A stretch of DNA of 64,000 bases from Nymphaea colorata (GCF_008831285.2 NC_045149.1:13480629-13544628), one strand, 5' to 3'; shown: positions 43,797-56,316, counted from the first letter of the stretch. Made by a program: numbers and translations. The notes: generated by a model from the sequence alone, not told the origin.

Positions 43797-44116
43797 TGTT
43801 GCAAGATTTGTGGAAGAAGATTGGTATGGCCAAAATATCAACATCAGCAATATTATGCTGTTACGATGAGATTGTGCTTGATCATAAAAGAAAGAAGGAA
43901 ATCTTTTCTATTTTTTTGGAAAGATCAAATAACCATCCTCCTGGTTATCGTCCCGTTCAGAATGCATAAAAACCTCCTTCTCTCTTTAATTGTAGGATGA
44001 CAAGGATAAATAAAATAGCAGCCTTCTTCTTTCTTCATGGACGTAGGCCCAAGTGCCGAACCACGTAAATTTGTTGTTGCTTTCCGTGTGTTGCTTTTTT
44101 CTCATGTTTTCTAACA
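43797..44116 (+). repeat. 5' LTR of the Copia element
   Basis: The 320-base LTR starts TGTTGCAAGATTTG and ends TTTTCTAACA. The likely TATA box has changed to CATAAAAA near 43966, whereas the 3' LTR keeps TATAAAAG near 51829. Confidence 0.92.
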
Positions 44117-44131
44117 TGGTATCAGAGAGGG
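44117..44131 (+). other. Copia primer-binding site
   Basis: TGGTATCAGAGAGGG directly follows the 5' LTR. The first eleven bases match the usual plant Copia site for the initiator methionine tRNA. Confidence 0.85.
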
Positions 44132-44950
44132 TTATGTGAAGCTGCTGCTGTATTTCTTCTGCAACCTTGAAGACGGGTCAGGAGTTGTTTAACAGGAAGA
44201 TACTGGCTGTTCATGGGGAGAAAAAGAAGCTGGCATTGTCAAATTTGGCCATGGTAGCTGTCGAGCAGAGGTTCAATAGAATCGTCTGTGTCTGAAGATC
44301 AACTCTATAAATTCTCAGATTTTAAGGAGCTGTCAACAAGGAGCTATTAAGTTTGCTAGTACTGCCTGTTTGCAGGCGGCCATCCAGTGCCTATTGACCA
44401 CCGCCTCACCTGTTTTCAAATTGCTGCACATTAGGCTTCTCTCTTAGCCGGTTTTTTTCTTGCCACCTCTCTATTTTGAGCTAATCGTCTCAAGGTCTTG
44501 GCATCCAATATCTTCGAACTTCTTTCTCCGAACTCGAGGAAGTTGTCTTCTTGTTTGGAGGCTTCAATTGGTTGCCGCAAGCTGTTGTTGGGGTCTGGGA
44601 AGAAGGATCAAAGACCATCACCGCTAGTCTGGTTTTCCGTCGGTCTTGGTTTTTCTAAAAAAAAAAATAATTGAGGTTTCTTCATTATCTCGTGATTTTT
44701 TTACGTGCCCCTTGTTTTGAGATTACTGTGAGCATGATAAATCATGTATATCTATTCCTGTGAATTCTGGAATGAGGGAGTGATTGAATTAACAAGGATT
44801 TATCTCTACGTCTTTCCCCTGTTTGCGGTTGTTGTATTTTGTAATCCCTTTTGCATCTTTGTGAACCTGCATCTGGTTCCTTGTTTTTCTATTATTCCAT
44901 GGCAAACAATCAATAAGAGAATGCAAAAAATTTAAGACGTTTGAACAGCA
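44132..44950. other. Copia untranslated leader
   Basis: No domain is recognised between the primer-binding site and gag. The leader is long, and may hold an old unrecognised insertion. Confidence 0.4.
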
Positions 44951-45600
44951 ATGAGCAAAGCAGCTAACATCTGAAAATCACCAATACTCTCTTGAATGGC
45001 ACCAACTACTTAAGTTGAGCTAAGGCGGCTCGATTATTTTTAAGCGGTCGATCCAAGGTTAGATACATAAACGAGAAGATCAGTCCTCCTGACAGGTGGG
45101 ATCCTAAATTTGACGATTGGCAATCAAAAAATGATATGGTGATGTTGTAGCTCATTAACTTCAAAAGTCGATCTGATGAACTTCTGCGATATAGGCCTGC
45201 TACGACTGATCTTGATACATACAAAATCCGATTTGAGGAAGACAAAATCTTTAAGTTGTTGGCAGGTTTAGGAGACAATTATTAAGGTATTAGGAGTCAA
45301 ATTCTCAATACCACTCTGCTGCCTAACTTCAACAATGTTTGTCAAATGATACAAAGAGAGGCTGCACGGAGGCAAGTTATGAATTCCAATACCAAAACTG
45401 AAATTTCTGAAGAAAGCCATGAAAAAACGGTGTGTGTCTCTCAGGCCGACTATGTCAAAGGAGATCAAAACTCCCGAACGCCAACAAACCTGGCAACACC
45501 AACTTCAGCTATCTGGTAGGAAAAAATAAATTTAGATGCACCCACTGGAAGCGGTCTGGTCACACTTGTGAAAAATGCTGGGAGCTGGTTGGGTGACCAA
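44950..45600 (+). pseudogene. Copia gag remnant
   Basis: The frame has LLNGTNYLS, a stop where tryptophan is usual, AKAARLFLSGRSKVRYINEK, PPDRWDPKFDDWQSKNDMVM and later FEEDKIFKLLAGLGDNY. This is the UBN2/retrotran-gag domain. At about 45530-45600 a zinc knuckle can be read (FRCTHWKRSGHTCEKCWELV) in another frame. The intact protein would form the virus-like particle in the cytoplasm. Several TGA and TAG stops break it. Confidence 0.85.
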
Positions 45601-46145
45601 CAAGAGACAAAGTAACGTCTGCCACCAATTCTGTGTCTTCCACCAATCCTGATTCAGCCAACTTTGTCACCAAGGACGACCTTGAGAAATTTTTTCAAAA
45701 GTTCGCAAAGACCAATTTAATATCATCTCAGCCCATTAGAAATTCAGAAGGTAACAACTTTGCTTTGGCTTATACTTTAAATCGTTCTACATGGGCAGGT
45801 GCCACCGTCATATGCCTAGTGACTTAACAAAATTAGTCAATCTTGACAAAACAAAGCAACAATAAGTTTTTACAGCTATGGATCGTCCATTACTGCCGAA
45901 GGATACGGTGGAACTATATTATTTAAAAAAGGGTAAAAATCTCAAGTTTTATATATTCCAAAGGTATCAACAATTCTCATGTTGGTAAGCAAATTAACCA
46001 AGTCTCATAACTGTTTGGCTGTTTTTTCTTGAAAGGGTGTGATATTTCAGGATTGTGTGACGAAGCAAGAGATTGATAAAGGGCATGAGTAGAATGGACT
46101 GTATGTGATGGGCGAAAATTGTTGCAGTCTCATGGTGAATGATCA
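45600..46145 (+). pseudogene. Copia protease region, badly decayed
   Basis: Between the zinc knuckle and the integrase are short frames in several registers, including AMDRPLLPKDTVELYYLKKG and DCVTKQEIDKG. The catalytic D-S/T-G of the aspartic protease could not be found. The identification rests on position only. Confidence 0.45.
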
Positions 46146-47001
46146 GCAAGATTGACTTTCTCACTACTGGACCTGGCACGCCAGACTTGGTCACATCTCT
46201 TATCAAAGTTTAACTCATCTTATTCCAAATCTTACAGTTGAAAATAAATCATGTGATGATTATGAATTTTCTAAATCTAGGAGATTACCATTTCAATTTT
46301 CTACTGAAAAATCAAAAGTTATTTTGATTTAGTTCATTCTAAAGTTTGGGGACCAGGCCTAGAAGTGTCATATTCTGGATTTAGATATTATGTCTCACTT
46401 TATTGATGATAAGACTCACATGACTTGGCTGTTTTTTCTTAAGTATAAGAGTGAAGTTTTTAGTGCATTTAAAAAAAAATTCAAGATGGTATATACTCAA
46501 TATGGAGTAAAAAATAAAAAACTTCGCTCTAATAATGGAGCAGCATATGTGAATGATGCACTTGAAACCTTTCTAAAAGGAGAAGGAATGCAACCTCAGT
46601 ATTCATGTGCGGGTATCACACAACAGAACAGAGCGGCTGAACGAAAAAATAGGCAATTGCTGAATATTGCTCGACCTCTTATGACTCACAAGCATGTCCC
46701 ACTTCGTTTTTGGAATGATGTGATTGCTACGGCATGTTATATTGTCAACAGGGCACCAAGTTCGAGAATTGAAAATCAAGTTCCTATAGAACTTCTTCTC
46801 AATAGAAAAGTTTCTATAAAGCATCTTAAAGTCTTTGGATGCAAGTGTTATGTTCATATACAAGAAAAATTTAGGAACAAATTTGAGAAGCGTACTGCCA
46901 AAAGCATCTTCCTCGGCTATTCTAGTAGAAAGAAGGGGTGTAAATGTTATGATCCAATCACTAGAAGATTACTTATATCTCACAAATGTAAAGTTTTTTG
47001 A
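46146..47001 (+). pseudogene. Copia integrase remnant
   Basis: A pre-integrase zinc part (WHARLGHISYQSLTHL) is followed after a break by a core (46390-47001): IDDKTHMTWLFFLKYKSEVF, LRSNNGAAYVND, NRAAERKNRQLLNIARPLMT, WNDVIATACYIVNRAPSS and LKVFGCKCYVHI. In Copia integrases the second catalytic aspartate lies in RSDNGTEY; here it is asparagine (RSNNG). The first D and the last E (AAERKNR) are kept. The change alone should abolish strand transfer. Confidence 0.92.
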
Positions 47002-47439
47002 ACAGGAATCCTTCTTTGATCATCAAAGACAGGGGGAGATGAACGTCGCTAATCCCATCTAGCATACCACAATGCCAATGGTTGAAACCAGCTATGAAGC
47101 TTCTAGTGCTAGCAAGCAGTCCGTATTGCCGATGGTTGAACCCCATTTTGAACTAGATAAAACCGTCTCAAATGATGTGTCCTTACTTTCGCCTCAAAGA
47201 ACTCAACAACCCGATACCAGGATCAATCCTCTCACACTTTCCACCAAACCAAATTCCAATTTCAGCAATTCAACCCAACTAGAAAATTCCACTAGACAAT
47301 CCACCTGTCCTACTAGACCACCAACAAATTTAGTGACTGTTACACCTATCTTACAACAAACAAAAACCATTCGATAGACCAATACCTATCTTTCGAAAGT
47401 CTGCCCATTCACTATGAATCCTATATCCTAAATACATAC

Positions 47440-48220
47440 TCCCAACATGCACCAAAAATTTATGAGGAAGCAAAATCTAATAAAAGTGGCATAATGCAAT
47501 GGAAGAGGAGCTTGCAACAATGAAAAAAATCAGACATGATATCTAGTTCCTCTTCCTGATGGCAAGAAGTTGGTTGGATTCAAGTGGTTGTATCGAATAA
47601 AATATAACACTGAAACCGAAGGTATTGGATGCAAATTGCTTGGTCGCCAAATGATTCACTAAAGCCGAAGGTATTGACTATACTGAAACCTTTGCTCCTA
47701 TTGCAAAGATGAGTTATGTCCGCGTTAATCTCAGTAGCAGCAAACAAGAGATGGCCTCTTTCTCAACTTGATGTGAAAAATGTTTTTCCTCATGGTGAAC
47801 TCAACAAAGAAGTTTATATGGAGGCTGCAAAAGGTATAAGAAATGAGCGCATGTACGTATGTAGGTTGAAAAAGGCTTTATACGGTTTGAAACAGTCACA
47901 ACGAGCTTAGTTCTCTCGTCTCAGTGATGCACTTGCAAAAATAGGTTTCAAAAGAAGCAATGCTGATCATACAACGTTTACGTCTTTGACAAATTTTTTA
48001 AAATTTGCATTCTCCTAGTCTATGTGGATGACATAATAATGATAGGTGATGATATTGTTTTTATAACACGTGTCAAGGACTATATTAATTAGCTATTTGA
48101 AATCAAAGATTTGGGAATACTAAGATTCTTCTTAGGGATTGAAGTTGCACACTCAAACAATGGAGTCTTCCTTTGCCAAAGAAAATATACGTTAGATCTA
48201 TTGAAAGAAACATGATGCTT
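47440..48220 (+). pseudogene. Copia reverse transcriptase remnant (RVT_2)
   Basis: Recognisable blocks are MSALISVAANKRWPLSQLDV, KNVFPHGELNKEVYMEAAKG, CRLKKALYGLKQSQRA, then after a stop FSRLSDALAKIGFKRSNADH and the catalytic ILLVYVDDIIMIGDD at about 48009-48053. The N-terminal third (47440-47700) is scattered over frames. Closely related to the remnant at 18780-19640 (GLKQFPRVWFSRLSDALV). Confidence 0.9.
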
Positions 48221-48821
48221 GGGTGCCAAACCAGCAGAGACACTCCTTGAAGCCAGTTGTAAATTAAAGAAAAATGAAGGACAGTTCATCGAGAATATTC
48301 AAAGCTTTCAGAAACTTGTTGCTAAGCTCATATATTTGACAGTTACAAAACCAGACATATCCTATGTTGTAAGTCTCATTAGTGAGTTTATGCACTCTCC
48401 TATATCATCTCATATTGAAGCTACCCATAGAATCTTGAGGTATTTGAAAAGATGCCCTGGAAAAAGAATTTTAATGAAATGTGGTTTGCCACTAGATGCC
48501 ATGGGTTATACTGATGCAGACTGGGCAGGAGATCCAAATGACCAAAGATTCACTTCTAGTTTTTGCACATTTGTTGGAGGAAATCTTGTAACTTGGAGAA
48601 GCAAAAAACAATCTATAGTTGCTCGATTAAGTGCCGAAGCAGAATACAGAGCTATGGCTGGATGTACATGTGAACTTGTGTGGATTAAAGCTCTTCTGAA
48701 GGATATGAATATTGATGTGTGAGACTCTATAAAACTTATATGAGACAATACGGCTGCAATCTATATCGGGGCAAATCTGGTCTTTCACAAAAGGACCAAA
48801 GATATTGAAATTGACTGTCAC
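48219..48821 (+). pseudogene. Copia RNase H, main part
   Basis: An open block of 167 codons has GAKPAETLLEASCKL, YLTVTKPDISYVVSLISEFM, ATHRILRYLKRCPGK and the RNase H core GYTDADWAGDPNDQRFTSSF, SKKQSIVARLSAEAEYRAMA and CELVWIKALL. Catalytic D, E and D positions of the Copia RNase H appear to be kept. After a stop (MNIDV) the region continues with NTAAIYIGANLVFHKRTKDI and is cut at 48821 by the hAT insertion. The rest follows at 51487. Confidence 0.92.
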
Positions 48822-51486
48822 TAGGGGTGAACAAGGAGCCGAGCAATTCTAGCTCGGCTTGTTAAAGCTCGACTCAAAATCGAGTTCGGGCCAACTATTT
48901 TAATAAAAAAGCCGAACTCAAGCTCATTTTTCGACTCGTTTTTTTAGTCGAGCTGAACTCGAACAGTAAAGCTCAAGTTGGCTCGAAAATGTACCGATTC
49001 GCTTTTTAATTGAAAAAATCGGTTTCCCAAACCTGTCTCAGGCGGGAAACTTTCTTTTCTCTCCTATTTCAAGCAGGAAACTTTCTTTTTGTTTTTTAGT
49101 TTCCTTTTGTTGTCTCTCATTTCCAAAGTTTTTGCCCTGAAATGCAACCCTAAAGTCTCCTAAGTTTGTCGCAGCCAGTAGCTCCGCTTGAGCCATCAGC
49201 CTTCAAGGTTTCAGGAAGTTTTAGGGGGCGAGGTGATGTCTGCCTCCAGCAAAGAGGACAAGCTTCCTGCTTGCATGTAGTTCTCTCTCTCTCTTTCTCT
49301 CTCTTGCTTTCTGTTTTTGCATTTTCGTTTTTTCTAACATATGTCATTTTTTTTGGTTTTGCACTTTCGTTTTCTCTAACATTTTCGTTGTTTTGTTTTG
49401 GGCACCTTTAGAAATGTATGTTTCTTTTAGCATTTAGATGGGAGATACCATACTACCATCGAATGATTTTTTTCCTTTCCTTTTTTTTGTTGGGAATCAA
49501 AGTGTCATATTTGAGTCTATTTGATATTCTTGCATCATGCAGAAACATCCCAGAACCTGGACTCTCTCTCTCTCTATATATATATTAGATTTTGATAAAC
49601 CGTTCCAGAAAACAACCTGAGAATTCTTGTACTAGTACTGGAGAGATTTGTGGTGAGTGGTTTCTTTTATGTCGTGTTTTATCCGAATATATTCTCAAAT
49701 GGATTCCTTTCCAAGGTTTTGGAGAAAACTGTTCCATTCGTATAGCTTCTTCTGAGAGAATCTTGTGGGGAACAATTTAATAACATCAATCTTTTTTGTG
49801 CAATGATTCTGGTATATAAATTCTTGTCACTAGGATTTTTTGTTTTCGGAACTAATGATCATATGGTCTTGACAGGCATTTCATTTGTCATTGAACATGA
49901 TATCGCCAGAAACTCATTCAGTAGTTGGTGGACTAATTGCAGCACTAAGGTTCCATCAGCTACTGACCATACACTTATGTCATCTAACTTTTTCTGTTGG
50001 TGTAGAAATGAAAATTTGAAATGTTGTATTCAACTTTTTTGTTGTATATTTTTTTATTGGTCCTCTTTTGTCACTGTTTATGTTTTCTCAATTATGAGAA
50101 TACAAATTGTTGAAACAAAACATACGTATATAATAGTGCCAATTTCCCACGATCCCATTCCTGATGTGTATAATTCCATTTTCTTTAACTTATCATATTG
50201 TTTTCAGTTTTCCCATATTGTACGAATTTCACCATATTGATAGCATCACGTTGTTCGTGAGCGAACAATCTTCCTATTGAACAAAGTGAACTGACAAACT
50301 AGCGGCACTAACATATATTGACAGTGATGGAAAAATGCATGAGTTAGTAAAGGTACACCAGAGCAGGTAATTGGACAAAACTTGATGTTGAAAATGGTTT
50401 TTGACTTTTGATTAACTTTCTATAGTCTTCAGGAAGTCTTTCTCATATGGTTTTACCCAAAGCAGCATTGGATTCTTTTCCCAAATGTTGGTCTTCATTT
50501 TCTTGATTTTCTTTCTTCAACGGTTTTTTACCCAAATGTTGGTCATTTTGTGAAATATGGTTCATTTTTGTTGTTTGATGCTTGTATTAAACAGGAAACA
50601 GAAGCCTGCATAGTTCTGATTTGGGAGAGAAAACGACTGTTCCTCATTCAGTCCACTGAGGTAGGCAACTGATTCCATTTCAGTACTGTCTGGTTTCTGT
50701 ACACAATTGGAATTCAGGTATTTATACTACTACATTGTTTTACTCATTATGAGATTCGTAGCTGCATTTCTAAATTCTAAGTTATGTTTACTAAGGCAGC
50801 AAAGTTAGGTTCATGCTGCATTAAGTGCATCGAATATCAACACGCAATTTCATGATGAAGCAAATAATGAATGCTAAACGATGGTTTGTTATGGAAATGA
50901 AAGTGCCCTGCTGACCTGTTTATTTTTTTGCAGATGACTGGATAATGTATCTGCTAAATTTTGATGTCATGTATCTGCTAAATGGTCAGGATAATGCATT
51001 TGGTAGTTTATAATGTCAATCACAAAGAGAAAATGTAAATTATAGTGAATAAGCCCTTTTCTGCACGTATATATAAATAAATTAAACACATGTATTTGTT
51101 CAGAAACTATGTTTTCAGGTGGCTGCCAAATATTCCCTACCAAAAGAAAAAATTGTTAACCTCTATGCCTACTAAATTAAACATTCATCGATTGTTTCTT
51201 GCAAAGAGTGAACTCCTCAAATACAACCTTCTTTTGTTCTCTTGCCTTAACAGATTTGTAATGAGTTAATCGAGCCTTAATCGAGCTCGAGCTCAACAAG
51301 TAAGGATAAGTATCAAATGAGTGTGTCGAGCTTAATCGAGTCGAGCTCGAGCTCAACACGTGACTATCGAGTCAAGTTCGAGCCAGTGTAGTCGAGCTCA
51401 AGCCAAGTCGAGCTCGTGATCTTACTTAGCCAAGCTGAGTTCGAGCTGGCCGATCTCGGGCTCGACTCGGCTCGTGTTCAGCCCTA
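48822..51486. mobile_element. Large non-autonomous hAT element nested in Copia
   Basis: The ends TAGGGGTGAACAAGGAGCCG and, from the other strand, TAGGGCTGAACACGAGCCGA are inverted repeats. ACTGTCAC stands exactly on both sides (48814-48821 and 51487-51494), the 8-base duplication of hAT. Both ends have GAGCTCGA-type subterminal repeats (48840-48990 and 51270-51480). The interior has no transposase motif. It has a 145-codon open frame (49803-50240) and stretches with possible splice sites such as GTCTTGACAG (49871-49880), none of which I recognise. Confidence 0.93.
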
Positions 51487-51661
51487 ACTGTCACTTCATT
51501 AGAGAAAAGATTCAAGATGGAACTATCGAAACTTGTCATGTATAAAGCGAAAATCAGTTGGCCGATATTTACACCAAGAGCTCAGCATGTGAGAAGCATC
51601 AAAGCATTGTAGACAAGTTGGGACATACTCATAGTTGTCCTCCAACTTGAGGGGAAGATTT
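51487..51661 (+). pseudogene. Copia RNase H end and polypurine tract
   Basis: Continuing past the hAT element: CHFIREKIQDGTIETCHV, stop, ENQLADIYTKSSACEKHQSI and VDKLGH, the usual end of a Copia polyprotein. CAACTTGAGGGGAAGATT (51643-51660) is the polypurine tract; the deleted element at 18443-20648 has the same tract on its own strand. Confidence 0.9.
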
Positions 51662-51980
51662 TTGCGACATTTGTAGAAAAAGATTGGTGTTACCAAAATA
51701 TCAAGATCAGCAACATTCTGCTGTTACGATGAGATTGTGCTTGATCATAAAATAAGGAAGGAAATCTTTTCCATTTTTTTGGAAAAATCAGATAATCGTC
51801 CTCCTGTTTATCGTCTCATTCAGAATGTATAAAAGCCCCCTTCTCCCTTTGATTGTAGGACGAGGAGGATAAATAAAATAGCAGCCTTCTTCTTCCTCTG
51901 TGGATGTAGGCCCAAGTGCCGAACCACGTAAATTTTCTGTTGCTCTCTTTTGTGTTGCTTTTTCCTCATGTTTTCTAACA
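51662..51980 (+). repeat. 3' LTR of the Copia element
   Basis: 319 bases. The first two bases are TT instead of TG. It keeps the likely TATA box TATAAAAG near 51829 and ends TTTTCTAACA before the target duplication TCAGC. Confidence 0.92.
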
Positions 51981-53934
51981 TCAGCTCTTTGTGGGTGAGG
52001 ACTTAATGATTTCATGCCACATGTTATAACCTGAATATTTGATACTGATATGGGTGATATAAGTGAAAGCAATAGAACAGTAAAAGAAAGGAGGATATGT
52101 CACTCCGAAGGCAATAGAAACAGTAAAGGCAAGAACAGAGCTGCATAAAAGTGGGACACAATGAAAAGAAAGTGCGCAACGAGAAGAGAAGTTACTCATT
52201 CCTTTTCCGAAACTGTTTTTATACATGTCTATAGAAGCCGACTGGAATCATGCAATCGCAGTAATGGCTTGCTGGGTGGAGGCCCCTTTCCTTTATTAAA
52301 GCAAAAATGCCTGTACAGCAAGAAAGGTTAACACACAAACCATTGTGCTAACCTTCACTATCCACTAAAAGCAGAGGGCCAACTGAACCCTCCGTGACAC
52401 AAAAAGAACAAAAAAAGCTCTGGATAAACGTTAGCCTGCACAAAAAATGTCACTCCTCTCCTTAAGGTGAGAGGCAATGAACAAACCCAAGTTCACATTA
52501 GGATCCCCTTTTTCCACCTGCAACCTGTCCTTAACTCCCTCTATAACTCAACTACAATCCATCCAGGGCCTTCTACCCTCCATATAAGTATGAAACCTCC
52601 GGACAAGTGCATCAACCGAAGCAACAATGATAATAGTTCCTTCATACTCTTTGTGATACATTACAATTCCTTCAAAGGCAGCCAATTCCCCTCCATTACT
52701 CTGCCTCCAGGCTCCAACAGAATCGACATATCTCTTTCCTGCCATTACTCTGGTATGAGGATGCAGCAACCTTTAATCGCCCATCCACTTTCACATGCGT
52801 GATTATAATTAACAAAGAGTTTGGAGGGCTCTTACGCACATCACCACACATCAATGTTTGAGGTTATCCAGACCCAAACCTTTGCCTTCACCTCCTGCGG
52901 CCACTGTAATCCAAAGAAGGTGTCCACATAAAACTTCCAAATTTCAGCTTTTTATGCTATTTTCATCAAAGGAAAGGTCTTCATGCAGAAACTGATTCCG
53001 ATGCCACCATAGCCTCCTACAAACCACAAGGAATGTGACTCTCCAGCAGACTTTTCTCCAATGTACTCAGATTTTTTTTTTTTTGGTATCTATCTCCTTA
53101 GCTCTATCTGTGCACTTAGATGGATCAAAGAACACTCCTTATTTGGTTGCAATCCACTGACTGGAGTCATCCAATCAAAAAAGGAAAATAACGTAAAAGA
53201 AACAAATGAAAGAAAATTCAAAATGGCAGCCAAAAAGAAAATTTACGGCCACATGAATGTCAACATAATATAATGGCTTGTGACTCAAAATTTGTTAACA
53301 AGCATGTACTATGCATTCATGATCGAGTTTGAAAGGCACCGATGGTGATCTTTCATAGGTATCAAGTCGTGCTGGAGCATACCAATCTTGGGGATTCGAG
53401 TAGAATCTCAATTTTGGATACCCTTTTCAAGCTCCAAGCTCTTCCGTCCAGTTTACGTCGCTCAATTCTGGGAAGACTATTGTTGCGAACGTAAGAGATT
53501 TGGACCTTGGATATATTTAAATTCCAACTCCTACAAGATCCAAATCCAAATAACCGATAGTTTTTGCAGAGAAAATCTAGCAGAGTCACAGCACCCCAAA
53601 TATTTCTAAATAATAACTTTGACATTCAGTCTCCTTAAACAAATTTCAATCAACACACTAAAACAAGCTCACGTGTGAACTTAGTGAAACAACAAACAAA
53701 TAAACTATCACTTCAACAGTTAACACCTAATATTTATGAAGAAAATGCTTCAAATAGGAAATAACAAGGAGCCACACGAGAAACTGATCACCAAACGAAG
53801 CTCATGCGGTAAGCTTTTTACAAAGTTCAAGCACTTCACTCCCACTCGTGCACCCACACACTTCACTAGGTTACACTTAACCAGCACACTTACTCCACAC
53901 ACAAGACAGAAGGGCCTGCATCCCTATTTATACT

Positions 53935-55030
53935 GGTGGGATGTACAAGCAGAGTTCAAGATGATTTTTCATGTAGCATTAGCAATTATGAAGATTACCT
54001 ATTACATATTGCAGAATGGGCATTGTGAATATTATTGAGGCGGCTGAGCAAGATATGTCTTGTCATTCTCTCTCTGTATTCAAGATGGATATCTGCTTGG
54101 TCCAGCTGCACAAAAAGAGTTCTGGGATGATTTTTCTGGTAGCATTAGAAATTACCAAGATTCCCAAGTGCCATATGCAGATGCAGGACGTCCATTGTGA
54201 AGATTTGGCAGTTGAGCAAGATGTGCCTTGCGATTCTCTCTCCATTCAAGATGGACATCTGAGTGGATCAGCTGCACAAAAAGAGTTCTACAATGATTTT
54301 TCAGGCGGCATTAGAAATTACCAAGATTACCAATTAGATTTTCAGAATAGGCATTTTGAAGACTAGTGGGGCTGTTGAACAAGATGTGCCTTAAACAGGA
54401 TTTTTTTGAGGGGCGAGCCAAACTTTCCAACAAACTTATCCAGGTAGGGCCAAACTAAACCCAAACCTAAAAAATACATTATGAAACAAAAAAATTTCAA
54501 TTTTTTTAATGTAATTTTTTTTTTAAATTAGTTGGGGTGGGGCTATGGCCTAGGCAACCCCCCCTCCCTCGGCCCCCTCCTTAAATGATTTTTCAGGTGC
54601 CACTAGCAATTACCAAGATTACCAATTACCAAACTTGTGATTCTCTCTCTGTTCAAGATGGACATCTGCTTGGACCAGTTGCGCAGAAAGAGTTCTAAAA
54701 TGGTTTCTGCTTGTATCAGCTGCACAAAAGACTTCTAGGATGATTTTTCAGGTCGCATTGGAAATTATTATGATTTCCAATTTCATTTGCAGAATGGGCA
54801 TTCTGAAGACTATTGAGGCTAGCTGTTGAACTAGATGTGCCTTAAATGTTTTTTCAGGTAGCATTAGCAACTACGCAGACTACCAATTACCAAGGTTGTG
54901 ATTTTCTCTCTATTCAATGTGGACATCTGCTTGGAATAGTCACACAAAAAGAGTTCTAAAATGATTTTTCAGATGCGCATTAAAAATTACCAAGATTGCC
55001 AATTACATATGCAGAATGGGCATTGTGAAA
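53935..55030. repeat. Imperfect tandem array inside Y2
   Basis: Counterpart of 12330-13200. Copies of ATTCTCTCTCTATTCAAGAT or near forms start at about 54065, 54233, 54640 and 54900, so the number and order of units agree with Y1 and the array is older than the duplication. Confidence 0.75.
54396..54578. mobile_element. Short GGGGCGAGCC element, present in Y2 only
   Basis: The element begins CAGGATTTTTTTGAGGGGCG and ends CCCTCCCTCGGCCCCCT. CCTTAAA stands on both sides (54389-54395 and 54579-54585). Y1 has the empty site with one CCTTAAA (12750-12756). A related copy in the other orientation is at about 63083-63250. The size of the duplication (7, perhaps 8 with one change) suggests hAT. Confidence 0.8.
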
Positions 55031-55839
55031 CAAAATTTTACAGTAAAAATGGTTAGATGAGAAACTGAATGTGAACAACGTCCGTCAAGAGCATCAACCA
55101 TTTGTTTTTTTTTCTTCTCACCCATCGTATCATGTACTCCTTGTAAACTAGAAGCTTCCAAAGATATTGCATTTGGAAGAAGAGAATGAAACTAGACGGC
55201 CAATTTTAGAGCGAGCCAGGTTAGTCCAATCCAGGAAATTCTCACAATAGCTCCACAATGTGGGAGTTCTTCAAACGAAAAATGCCCAAGAGGATTGACG
55301 ATAGGCACATTAGTGTTCTCCATCCCAGCTTAATCCAATTGGAGCATACCGAAGAATGTGAGGGAGACCATATCGACAAAAACCTTAGAGTGATGTTTCT
55401 TAGTCCAGTGGATATGTCCAATTCAATTAAAAAGCCAGTCAGATAAATAAGTATGTCCACCACAGCGTACATTAGTGCCAAATTTATAGTACTGTGACAT
55501 TGGGAGTTGATTATAGATCAAACACTGAGAGGAGAATGCGAAAAATAGCACATGATACCAACCACATCAAGGAATACAACCACACCCTTCTCTTCCTTCC
55601 CATCCTTTCATTGACTGGAACATGAATGGTGCAAAGAGCTGAGATGATTAATTATTTTGTAAGTTCCGGATGAGTGGGGGAGACCCACTACTTGACTAAA
55701 GGCCAAACCTCCCACCCAACTTCTTATCTTCTTAGGGTGCATGACCTGCTTTTGGTCTTTTAGCATGCCACCCTTACCGTACTTCAACTTGTGGCATTAG
55801 TATCCCACTTTTGCAAAACAAAGAGATGACACCTCGGGG

Positions 55840-56316
55840 AATTATTCTATAAATGGCATATCCATGGTGAGATGTTTTTAGCTAAAGTAACTGAAAGCTA
55901 GATTCGTCACTAAGAAAGCATACTTTAAAATGTAAGCATTACAGGTAATATGTCAATAAATAGTAAAAAAAGGTTTTAAAGTTTGTTCACATGAAGACTA
56001 CAAATAGTGTCAGTTGATTAGCCTTACATGAGATCTGTATTGGTCCTGATTGAAGAATTGTACTAATCTATTGTCATGGACATTTCATATTGTCAGATTC
56101 TTCAATTAGAACCAAAGCAGATCTCATGTAATGCTAATTTATTTGCAGTCTTCATATGAACACATAACACCTTTTGAAACCCTTTCAAACCATTTCACAT
56201 CATACTTGTGCAAGTGTTTTAAAGTCATCCTTTTTTAGTGGCAATTGACAAATTCTTTCTTTCAGTGCTTTAACTAAATTACAGCTCACCATGGATATGT
56301 CATTCATAGAATAATG
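55840..56316. repeat. Palindrome P1 in Y2
   Basis: Arms 55840-56061 and 56095-56316 are reverse complements with a loop of about 33 bases; marks are ATTATTCTATAAATGGCATA against CATTCATAGAATAATG, and TCCTGATTGAAGAATT against GATTCTTCAATTAGAAC. Y1 has only one copy of the arm (13905-14020). Confidence 0.85.

Larger units (their letters stand above)
43797..51980 (+). mobile_element. Ty1/Copia retrotransposon, complete in layout but inactive
   Basis: LTRs at 43797-44116 and 51662-51980 flank a full set of domains in the order gag, protease, integrase, reverse transcriptase, RNase H, which is the Copia order. The 5-base target duplication TCAGC is exact (43792-43796 and 51981-51985). The primer-binding site TGGTATCAGAG follows the 5' LTR at 44117. 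A polypurine tract AGGGGAAGA lies just before the 3' LTR. The two LTRs differ at roughly 12-14% of positions by eye, so it is an old insertion. Every domain has stops or shifts. A hAT element of 2665 bases is nested in the RNase H part (48822-51486). The insertion separates X2 from Y2. Confidence 0.95.
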
